This document shows positions 1 through 5,254 of a stretch of DNA of 5,254 nt, in pieces. Origin of the DNA: Gracilibacteraceae bacterium (GTDB lineage: Bacteria; Bacillota; Desulfitobacteriia; Desulfitobacteriales; Syntrophobotulaceae); NCBI GenBank assembly GCA_031274335.1, contig JAISQG010000234.1:1-5254 (forward strand). The letters are read 5' to 3'. Within the stretch, counting starts at the first letter, position 1, and each line of letters begins with the position of its first letter. A program made the translations under genes and the position numbers. Below the pieces are notes generated by a model. It ran no database searches and was not told where the DNA came from. It worked only from the letters and a program-made list of their open reading frames with translations.

Positions 1-8
1 CACCTCCG
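1..8 (-). promoter_or_regulatory. Strong Shine-Dalgarno for a gene starting off the left edge
   Basis: The last bases on the minus strand read CGGAGGTG, close to the ideal GGAGGTG complement of the 16S rRNA end. Placed about 29 bases after the predicted transcription start, it implies a start codon within about 5-9 bases outside the window. The nature of that gene is not visible. Confidence 0.65.
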
Positions 9-12
9 TTCT

Positions 13-32
13 TGGTCTGCTGGTCAGACCAG
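13..32 (-). promoter_or_regulatory. Candidate GntR/FadR-type operator just downstream of the promoter
   Basis: CTGGTC-A-GACCAG (20-32, plus strand) is a perfect 6+1+6 inverted repeat matching the TGGTnnnACCA pattern recognised by FadR-subfamily GntR repressors. A third copy of the half-site, TGGTC at 13-17, repeats the one at 21-25 with an 8-base period. The palindrome covers roughly +4 to +16 of the predicted transcript, where a bound repressor would block initiation or early elongation. The same bases can form an RNA hairpin (stem 13-19 with 25-31, 5-base loop), but no U-tract follows it on the minus strand, so a terminator is unlikely. Which regulator and effector are involved cannot be told. 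Confidence 0.55.
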
Positions 33-42
33 TATATTCTTA

Positions 43-71
43 ATTTTATCATATATAAAACTCAAAATCAA
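43..71 (-). promoter_or_regulatory. Predicted sigma-70/sigma-A promoter with extended -10, reading off the left edge
   Basis: On the minus strand TTGATT (66-71) is followed after exactly 17 bases by TAAAAT (43-48), five of six matches to TATAAT. A TG one base upstream of the -10 (50-51) makes an extended -10, TGATAAAAT. The -35 overlaps the stop codon of the hydrolase gene (68-70). The region is A/T-rich, unlike the genes around it. Transcription would start near position 36 and run into a gene beyond the left edge. No experimental support; the match is good for a sequence-only call. Confidence 0.65.
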
Positions 72-1144
72 TCACTGTTCAGCTTTATTTCCTTAATAAA
101 TTGCAGCTTGCGGCGGTAATCCAATTCGATCAGATCGGTGGGGGAAACCTTGCCGTCGGATTTGACAAAATAGGCCATGCCGGCAAACTGGAGCATCCGG
201 TAAACGAACTGGGAGCAAAACATGATGTTGGGCCGGAACGAGCGCTTCAGCACCAGCCCCATCATGTTATACGCGCTGCCTTCGCGGTTTATTTCCTCCA
301 CTTTGCTCAAAATCAGCCTTTTCTGCTCCGCGGAACAATCCAGGCTGTAAACGAGGATGGAGGCGCCCGGCTTGCGTCCCAGATACTCGATCATCTCCCG
401 GTTCAGGCCCGGCGGATATAGCCTTTCGCCGCCGTTGTAGCTGATCACCGTCTGCAGTTCCCGGTCGAAAGAGATGGAAGCGTGATTGAAATGATTTTGC
501 GTGAAAACCGATATGATCTCGCTGGCCTCGCTCCCCGTGTTGGAAATCATGATATACATATGGGGGTCGGCGAGACTCGCCTCAGCCTGAGCGAAATATT
601 CTTTCGTCAGAGCGCCGGCGTTGACATAGCGGAAAGAATCATGGCGGGGCAGCTCGTCGATAATGCTTTTGACATTGTCCGCCGACAGGCTTTTCCCGGC
701 CTCGTTTATCTTCCCGGCCATCCGCACGAGCTGCTCAACGCCGGCATTCAGTTCCGCGAAGCTGATGGTCGCCGCTTCCTGCAGGGACGGCAGATAAAAC
801 TCCGCGTATTTGCCGGCGCTTATATAGCGGCTGACGACAAACGACAGAAACATGAGCGCAACACCAAAGGTTTTGCGGATCAGGAGCGCGGCTCCGTGGC
901 TTTCAGTGGCGAAAAGCGCCTCATTGCAGACTGCCAGCTGAAAAATCATGATGAAAAGATAAGCGGCCAGCAGATAGAATTTCACCCGCTTTTTAGCGCG
1001 CGAGAGCATCGTGCGGGCGGCGGCGAAAACAAAGATGGCGACATACGCCAAATTGAAGACGATGACGTCTCCGACAAGCAGGATGCCGGCAATCAGCACG
1101 ATGGCCACAATGTTGACAAAGGCGAAATATTTATCCAGGTTCAT
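68..1144 (-). CDS. Multi-pass membrane protein with C-terminal permuted papain-like (YiiX/NlpC-P60 type) hydrolase domain
   Basis: A 358-residue protein. The N-terminal third is hydrophobic, with about four predicted membrane segments near 8-24, 26-43, 56-73 and 92-108; basic KKRVK at 51-55 marks a likely cytoplasmic loop. A polar linker (about 110-190) leads to a domain starting near HMYIMISNTGSEASEIISVF (195-214). It carries FNHASISFD at 219-227, with His221 as the candidate general base, and later NIMFCSQFVYRML at 306-318, with Cys310 as the candidate nucleophile. His before Cys is the order of circularly permuted NlpC/P60-like amidases such as YiiX; the CSQFV context fits. The family includes hydrolases of amide or ester bonds in peptidoglycan, lipids or proteins; the substrate here is unknown. 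The ATG at 1144 is the first start in the frame after an upstream stop, but it has no visible Shine-Dalgarno, so it may depend on coupling to the preceding gene 52 bases away. Membrane anchoring is seen; enzyme activity is inferred from two motifs. Confidence 0.78.
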   Translation of the reverse strand: MNLDKYFAFVNIVAIVLIAGILLVGDVIVFNLAYVAIFVFAAARTMLSRAKKRVKFYLLAAYLFIMIFQLAVCNEALFATESHGAALLIRKTFGVALMFLSFVVSRYISAGKYAEFYLPSLQEAATISFAELNAGVEQLVRMAGKINEAGKSLSADNVKSIIDELPRHDSFRYVNAGALTKEYFAQAEASLADPHMYIMISNTGSEASEIISVFTQNHFNHASISFDRELQTVISYNGGERLYPPGLNREMIEYLGRKPGASILVYSLDCSAEQKRLILSKVEEINREGSAYNMMGLVLKRSFRPNIMFCSQFVYRMLQFAGMAYFVKSDGKVSPTDLIELDYRRKLQFIKEIKLNSD

Positions 1145-1196
1145 GCTGCGTAATTCGACGCGAAGCGACGGAAACCCTTGTCACGGCGGGCATAAT

Positions 1197-2909
1197 TCAA
1201 ACGAAACATGCGGCTGCTTCCCGCCAAATTGCCCGCGCCTCTTCCGGTGCCGCCAGCGCCCCCAATCGCTCACCCGTCTCCGTGACGAGCTCCAAGCCCT
1301 CCCGGCGCGGCGTCTCCACTTCCTCCCCCAAGCTGAGCCTGATGGCATCGCTCAAAGCCGGAGGCGCCAGCGCGGCCAATGCGCGCAAAAAAACAGCCGG
1401 ATCGGCTGAGACCGCGGCTCCGCTCCAAGCCCCCGCCGGTTCGTTCCATCCGCTCGCGGCCAGCAGGCAGCCGGCGACGGCCTCCGCCAGCACGGCCCCC
1501 GTTTCCGCCCGCTCCGGCGGCAGGAGGGCGGCAAAAAAAGCGGCCCCGTCCCCGTCCCAAAGCGGATGCCGCCGCATATAGACGCCGCAGTCCGCCGCCG
1601 CCGCGTGCCAGGCGCCGGCCAGCACCTGCATGGTGGCAAAATACCGCCGCGGCGCCCGTTCGCCCTGCCCGGCAAAATGGCGGTCATAAAGCAGGAGGTA
1701 CAGCAGGTCGCAGCGTTTCGCCCGTGCCGCCGCCAGATAGCCGAGCGGTTCCCGGCAGCGGGCCATCCAGACGGAAAGCGCGCCGGCCACGGTTTCCGCG
1801 CTTGCGGCGCGGCTGCATTCGATGTATCCGGCCACGGCGTCTGGGTTATCCGGCTCCCGCTCAAGCGCGGCGGCAAAATCCGCCAGAGCGCCTTCCGTGT
1901 CGCCGCTCAGCTTCCGGTAGCGCCCCAGGCGGGCGTATACCAGCGGCCGGATTTTCTCCTGCCGGTAATCGGAATCGCCGAAGTCGTCAAATCCGCTCTC
2001 CCACAACCCCGCCGCCCGCGCGTACATTTTCATCGCTTCGCGCCAGTCCCCGCGCTCCGCCGCCTCGCCGCCCGCGATAAGATACGCGCCCGGCTGCGCC
2101 GGAAAACGCCGCAGCGCCTCCCCTGCGAGCCAGCGCCGCCGCTCCCCCGCTATCCGCGCATCCGGCGCAAAGGCCAGCGCGATTTCCGCCAATAACATGG
2201 CTTTCAGGCAAATTGAGGAAGGCGTGGTATCCCGGCGCAAGAATGATTCCATATATTCCCAAATACGCTCCTGCTCCTTCTGCCGGTCCAGCATTTTGCC
2301 CATATGGAACAAAAGCAGGGCATCGTCGCTGCCGGAGCGGAGCTGCTTCTCGATTATGCGCGTGTCGCGCGCGATTTTAGCGGCGGCGCGGGCGCCGGCA
2401 TAGCCGTCGTGCCAGAGGAAAATATTTTCGGGCGCGTCAAGCAGGCGCGGCAGCCGGCCGCCCCGGCTCAGGCTTTCGTGAATCGCCCCCGCAAAGCGCA
2501 TATCCGGCGACAGGCGGAAAGCACGGATAACCGCACTGAACGAAGCGGGGAGCGCCGTGCCCTCATATCTCCGGAGTACGATGCCGTCCAGCTCCGGGCA
2601 CGTCCCGGAGGCCTCCGCCAGCGCGCGCAAAGCCGCCGCCCCGCCCGGAGCGAAATACTCATCCGCGTCCGGGAACAAAACCCAGTCCCCGTCCGCCGCG
2701 TCCAGCACCTGGTTTTTGGCCCAGGCAAAATCATCCCGCCAGGGGAGGTCCAAAACGCGCGCGCCCCACTCCCGCGCGATTTCCCGCGTGGCGTCGGCGG
2801 AACCGGTATCGCCCACGACGATTTCATCCACCGCGCCGCGCAAACTGTTCAGGCAGCGCGCCAGGCAGCGCTCCTCATTTTTCACAATCAGACAGGCCGT
2901 CAATTTCAT
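1197..2909 (-). CDS. GT2 glycosyltransferase with TPR-like C-terminal half (SunS / beta-glucosyltransferase-like)
   Basis: A 570-residue cytosolic enzyme with no signal peptide or membrane helix. The N-terminal GT-A domain (about 1-180) is clear: CLIVKNEERCLARCLNSL at 6-23, GDTGSADAT at 33-41, and AWAKNQVLDAADGDW at 62-76 leading to the metal-binding FPDADEYF at 79-86 (D81, D83). AIHESL at 142-147 resembles the conserved histidine-containing acceptor-side motif of this subfamily. From about 190 on the chain is alanine-rich and helical; segments near 276-303 and 323-354 look like TPR units (GDWREAMKMYARAA; GDTEGALADFAAALEREPDN). The remainder to 570 has no motif I recognise. Relatives with this layout are found in polysaccharide loci and near flagellin or S-layer glycosylation genes; the TPR part may bind the acceptor or a partner protein. 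The gene is far richer in GC than its neighbours: one 60-base stretch (2101-2160) is 46/60 G+C. Donor and acceptor are unknown. Confidence 0.88.
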   Translation of the reverse strand: MKLTACLIVKNEERCLARCLNSLRGAVDEIVVGDTGSADATREIAREWGARVLDLPWRDDFAWAKNQVLDAADGDWVLFPDADEYFAPGGAAALRALAEASGTCPELDGIVLRRYEGTALPASFSAVIRAFRLSPDMRFAGAIHESLSRGGRLPRLLDAPENIFLWHDGYAGARAAAKIARDTRIIEKQLRSGSDDALLLFHMGKMLDRQKEQERIWEYMESFLRRDTTPSSICLKAMLLAEIALAFAPDARIAGERRRWLAGEALRRFPAQPGAYLIAGGEAAERGDWREAMKMYARAAGLWESGFDDFGDSDYRQEKIRPLVYARLGRYRKLSGDTEGALADFAAALEREPDNPDAVAGYIECSRAASAETVAGALSVWMARCREPLGYLAAARAKRCDLLYLLLYDRHFAGQGERAPRRYFATMQVLAGAWHAAAADCGVYMRRHPLWDGDGAAFFAALLPPERAETGAVLAEAVAGCLLAASGWNEPAGAWSGAAVSADPAVFLRALAALAPPALSDAIRLSLGEEVETPRREGLELVTETGERLGALAAPEEARAIWREAAACFV

Positions 2910-2919
2910 GTTTCATTCA

Positions 2920-2924
2920 CCCTC
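2920..2924 (-). promoter_or_regulatory. Ribosome binding site for the TPR glycosyltransferase gene
   Basis: GAGGG on the minus strand lies 10 bases before the ATG at 2909, a slightly long but usable spacing. It overlaps an 8-base palindrome (TCAGCTGA, 2923-2930). A GTG and an ATG between this site and 2909 are out of frame, and the GTG frame stops after four codons, so 2909 is the best start. The whole gap from rfbH is 41 bases and shows no terminator or clear promoter. Confidence 0.55.
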
Positions 2925-2950
2925 AGCTGATGTTTTCCATAATATAATTC

Positions 2951-4282
2951 CTAACGAAAAACCGCGCCAAAAGCATTGACCATCGCCTGAATACGCGGCT
3001 CATCCAGGCCGGGATACACCCCGACCCAAAATGTGTCGTGAATAAGCCTGTCCGTGTTTCTGAGTTCGCCGCATACGCGAAAATCGGCGCCGTTTTTCAA
3101 CTCGGCGAAGCAAGGGTGCCGCGTTATATTGCCGGCAAAAAACATTCGCGTCTGCACGCCCTTTGACTCGAGCGCCGCCACCATTTGATCCCGGCTGACC
3201 GGGGAATTTTCTTTCATTGTCACAAGAAAACCGAACGGGCTGCTTTTGGAATTCATCTCTTCTTCCGGCAGTATCAGCCATTCGGACAATTTTTGTATGC
3301 CATTTCTGATAGCCAGCCAATTCTCGCGACGTTTTTGGACGAACGACGGCAGCTTGTCAATTTGCGCGCAGCCGACCGCCGCCTGCATGTCAGTCATTTT
3401 GAGATTATAACCCAAATGGGAATACACATACTTATGGTCATACCCCTTGGGCAGCGTGCCGAACTGACCGTCAAAACGATGGCCGCAGGTATCATCTTTG
3501 CCGGAAGGGCATACGCAATCGCGGCCCCAGTCCCGCATGGAGAGCAAAATCTTGGCCAGTTGCGGGTTTTTTGTATAAACAGCCCCGCCTTCACCCGTAG
3601 TGATGTGATGAGCGGGATAAAAACTGGAAGTCCCGATATCTCCCACAGTGCCGGTTTTTTCAAAACCGTAGCCCCTGTCGTATTCCGCGCCCAGCGCGTC
3701 GCAATTGTCTTCAATCAGAAACAGGTTATTGCCGGCGCAAAAATCAGAAACAGCTTTCAGATTAAAGGGATTGCCCAGGCTGTGGGCCAGGAAGACCGCC
3801 TTAGTCTTTTCTGACAGCGCCGGCGCCAGCATGGACACATCGATGTTATACGACGGAATGTCGATATCAGCAAAAACGGGAACACAGCCCGCCTGCAATA
3901 TCGGCGCCACCGTGGCTGGAAACGCGGCTGCCACTGTAATCACTTCATCCCCGCGCTTGAGCGCCCGCCGGCCAAGCAATGGGGAAGTCAAAGCCATGAA
4001 CGCCAAAAGATTTGCTGACGATCCTGAGTTAACGGCATATGCGTAAGGAACATCAAGATACGCGGCCAATTTGCGCTCGAATTGCTCCGCGTATTCTCCC
4101 GCCGTAAGCCAAAATGTCAGCGCGCTGTCAACCAAATTGACACGCTCCTGCTCATCGTAAACTCTCGAGGCGTAAGGAATGCGCATCCCCGGCTTGTAGG
4201 GCTTGGCGCCGGCCTGTTCTGCTTTTGTATACTCCCGCACCAGATCCAGTATCTGTTCTCTGAGCGCCTTCTTCTCTTTCAT
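2951..4282 (-). CDS. rfbH: RfbH/DdhC/AscC-type CDP-4-keto-6-deoxyglucose 3-dehydratase (E1), PMP- and [2Fe-2S]-dependent
   Basis: With its E3 reductase partner, this enzyme removes the C3 hydroxyl of CDP-4-keto-6-deoxy-D-glucose, the committed step to 3,6-dideoxyhexoses; it acts in the cytosol. The start at 4282 gives 443 residues, close to the roughly 437 of known RfbH/DdhC. It has the DegT/DnrJ/EryC1 fold: NSGSSAN at 85-91 for phosphate binding, GDEVITVAAAFPATV at 111-125, and IEDNCDALGAEYD at 190-202 with the Asp that contacts the cofactor ring. At 221-233 it reads FYPAHHITTGEGG: the Schiff-base lysine of ordinary aminotransferases is replaced by His225, equivalent to His220 of Yersinia E1. 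Four cysteines match the E1 cluster pattern: C194, C256, C258 and C266 (C-X61-C-X1-C-X7-C). These exclude a plain aminotransferase and argue against ColD, which lacks the cluster. The C-terminal TFWVGVYPGLD (417-427) is also typical. The genes for the CDP-glucose steps are not in view. Which final sugar is made cannot be told. Confidence 0.95.
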   Translation of the reverse strand: MKEKKALREQILDLVREYTKAEQAGAKPYKPGMRIPYASRVYDEQERVNLVDSALTFWLTAGEYAEQFERKLAAYLDVPYAYAVNSGSSANLLAFMALTSPLLGRRALKRGDEVITVAAAFPATVAPILQAGCVPVFADIDIPSYNIDVSMLAPALSEKTKAVFLAHSLGNPFNLKAVSDFCAGNNLFLIEDNCDALGAEYDRGYGFEKTGTVGDIGTSSFYPAHHITTGEGGAVYTKNPQLAKILLSMRDWGRDCVCPSGKDDTCGHRFDGQFGTLPKGYDHKYVYSHLGYNLKMTDMQAAVGCAQIDKLPSFVQKRRENWLAIRNGIQKLSEWLILPEEEMNSKSSPFGFLVTMKENSPVSRDQMVAALESKGVQTRMFFAGNITRHPCFAELKNGADFRVCGELRNTDRLIHDTFWVGVYPGLDEPRIQAMVNAFGAVFR

Positions 4283-4290
4283 TTGCTTAT

Positions 4291-4295
4291 CTCCC
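4291..4295 (-). promoter_or_regulatory. Ribosome binding site that decides the rfbH start
   Basis: On the minus strand GGGAG sits 8 bases before the ATG at 4282. The two other in-frame ATGs, at 4300 (one base past the upstream stop codon) and 4336 (inside the upstream gene), have no comparable purine-rich site. This favours a protein beginning MKEKKALREQ, which also matches where RfbH homologues begin (about LREQIL near the N-terminus). Confidence 0.7.
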
Positions 4296-4301
4296 GTCAT
4301 T

Positions 4302-5254
4302 TTACCGTTTTGAATCCGTCTCTGCGGAATCGTCAAAATTGATGCGCCGCTCTTCTATAACAAGCGGGCGTCTGATGATTCTGTTATTAATATTCAGGAT
4401 ATACTCCCCCGCCAGCCCGATAAAGAAAATCTGCAAGCCGCCGAGGACAAAAACACCCACCAGGATGGGCGCGTTGCCCATGGGAAACGCATCCCAGTTC
4501 GTGAGTTTCAGCACCAGGTACACCAAGGCGATGAGCAGGCTGAAAACTGAAATCATAAAGCCCAGAATGGTCGCCAGGCGCATGCCGACTTTGGTGTAAG
4601 ACGTGAAACTCAACATGGCCATATCATAATACCTGTACCAGTTGAACGAGCTTTTGCCGGCCCTTCTCTGCTGCTGCTCATACGCAATCTCTTTCCGGTT
4701 AAATCCTAACTCTGCGACGATGCCGCGTAAAAAAGGGATCGGCTCGTCCAGGTTGCGCAAAACTTCAATGAATGATTTGTCATACAGTCCGAATCCGGTA
4801 AAATGTTCTATTTGCTCGACTTCCGACATCTTCTTGATCAATTTATAATACATGGAACGCAGTAAGCGAATAAATCTATTCTCCTTGCTCTTTGTTTTTA
4901 CCGCGCTCACCACCTTATACCCTTTTTCCCATTCACCGACCAATAAAGGGATCATTTCAACCGGATCCTGAAAATCAGCGCAAATGAGCATCACCGCGTC
5001 GCCGCCGGCCTGGCAGAGCGCGTGAAACACGGAGCGCTCCGAACCGAAATTTTTGGCATTGAATATTGCCTTAATATTCTTATTTTTTCTGCAAATTTCG
5101 GCCAGCAAGGCGCGGGTATTATCAGTGGAGCAATTGTCTATGAATATCAACTCATAGTCATAATCCGGCAGGCTTTTGTCCAATTCCGCCACTATGGCCT
5201 CGCTCAGCGGAACAACATTCATATCCTCGTTATAGGTTGGAACAACAATGCTTA
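4302..5254 (-). CDS. GtrB/ArnC/DPM1-like polyprenyl-phosphate glycosyltransferase (family GT2), 5' end cut by window edge
   Basis: Likely transfers a sugar from a nucleotide donor to undecaprenyl phosphate at the inner face of the membrane, as known for GtrB, ArnC and DPM1 relatives. The first ATG inside the window (5222) is not the true start. The frame stays open to the edge and reads SIVVPTYNED just before it, which is the standard GT2 N-terminal strand, so only a few residues are missing. Counting from that S as residue 1 (316 residues visible): DNCSTDNT at 39-46; ADFQDP at 92-97, the acidic donor/metal site, usually DLQDP; RAGKSSFNWYRYYDMA at about 197-212, the membrane-proximal loop typical of the family. 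Two membrane helices follow at about 226-250 and 262-283, then the AGEYILNINNR tail with RRPLVIEE, typical of this two-helix class. It is the first gene seen here and lies 19 bases before rfbH. Family is secure; the sugar and acceptor are not known. Confidence 0.92.
   Translation of the reverse strand, partial: SIVVPTYNEDMNVVPLSEAIVAELDKSLPDYDYELIFIDNCSTDNTRALLAEICRKNKNIKAIFNAKNFGSERSVFHALCQAGGDAVMLICADFQDPVEMIPLLVGEWEKGYKVVSAVKTKSKENRFIRLLRSMYYKLIKKMSEVEQIEHFTGFGLYDKSFIEVLRNLDEPIPFLRGIVAELGFNRKEIAYEQQQRRAGKSSFNWYRYYDMAMLSFTSYTKVGMRLATILGFMISVFSLLIALVYLVLKLTNWDAFPMGNAPILVGVFVLGGLQIFFIGLAGEYILNINNRIIRRPLVIEERRINFDDSAETDSKR

Noticed and set aside
13..50. A hairpin (13-19 with 25-31) followed by a T-rich stretch on the plus strand, resembling a terminator
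   Set aside because: The T-tract is interrupted, the stem is only 7 bp, and no plus-strand gene ends here. On the minus strand, where the genes lie, no U-tract follows. The operator reading explains it better.
482..1153. A 223-codon plus-strand frame antisense to the membrane hydrolase
   Set aside because: Its translation is low in hydrophobic segments and has no family motif, whereas the opposite strand encodes membrane helices and the FNHASISFD and FCSQFV motifs.
1282..2979. Several long open frames on the plus strand and in other minus frames opposite the TPR glycosyltransferase, some over 200 codons
   Set aside because: They are rich in Arg, Pro, Ala and Gly with no recognisable domain, as expected when a GC-rich gene suppresses stop codons in other frames. 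The minus-strand frame has clear GT2 motifs.
3185..3814. A 209-codon plus-strand frame opposite rfbH
   Set aside because: It is antisense to the highly conserved cluster-binding and cofactor regions of RfbH and shows no motif of its own.
4282..4336. An 18-residue N-terminal extension of RfbH starting at 4336
   Set aside because: It would overlap the upstream gene by 35 bases, has no ribosome binding site and does not resemble the N-terminus of RfbH homologues. The ATG at 4282 has GGGAG 8 bases upstream.
1..5254. CRISPR arrays, tRNA or rRNA genes, insertion sequences and long repeats
   Set aside because: Reading both strands, I saw no regularly spaced repeats, tRNA-like cloverleaf, transposase motifs or terminal inverted repeats.

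Overview
All real genes in this window lie on the minus strand, so transcription runs from the right edge to the left. In that order they are: a membrane-anchored family-2 glycosyltransferase of the GtrB/ArnC/DPM1 type (its first residues lie off the right edge); rfbH, the iron-sulfur, PMP-dependent 3-dehydratase of CDP-3,6-dideoxyhexose synthesis; a large cytosolic family-2 glycosyltransferase with a TPR-like C-terminal half; and a multi-pass membrane protein carrying a circularly permuted papain-like (YiiX/NlpC-P60 type) hydrolase domain. Gaps between genes are about 19, 41 and 52 bases and I see no terminator between them, so they read as one transcription unit, probably the end of a larger surface-polysaccharide (O-antigen-like) locus.

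The joint theme is building and attaching a surface glycan. RfbH makes the CDP-linked 3-deoxy intermediate that leads to 3,6-dideoxyhexoses such as paratose, abequose, tyvelose or ascarylose. The GtrB-like enzyme probably loads a sugar onto undecaprenyl phosphate, and the TPR glycosyltransferase probably transfers a sugar to a glycan or protein. The partner enzymes for CDP-glucose synthesis, 4,6-dehydration and the E3 reductase are not in the window and would be expected upstream, beyond the right edge. The membrane hydrolase has no obvious biosynthetic role and may act on the cell wall, a lipid or a protein.

The left 71 bases hold a separate regulatory unit. A well-formed sigma-70/sigma-A promoter with an extended -10 overlaps the stop codon of the last gene. 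It is followed by a perfect 13-bp palindrome of the GntR/FadR type with an extra half-site, and then by a strong Shine-Dalgarno sequence at the very edge. A gene under repressor control very probably starts a few bases off the left edge.

The organism cannot be fixed from this window. RfbH suggests a Gram-negative-type envelope. The purine-rich ribosome binding sites and A/T-rich promoter would suit a Firmicute, and a diderm Firmicute (Negativicutes) would fit both, but this is a low-confidence guess. Base composition is uneven: the TPR glycosyltransferase gene is very GC-rich and the GtrB-like gene is much poorer in GC, which suggests a mosaic locus.
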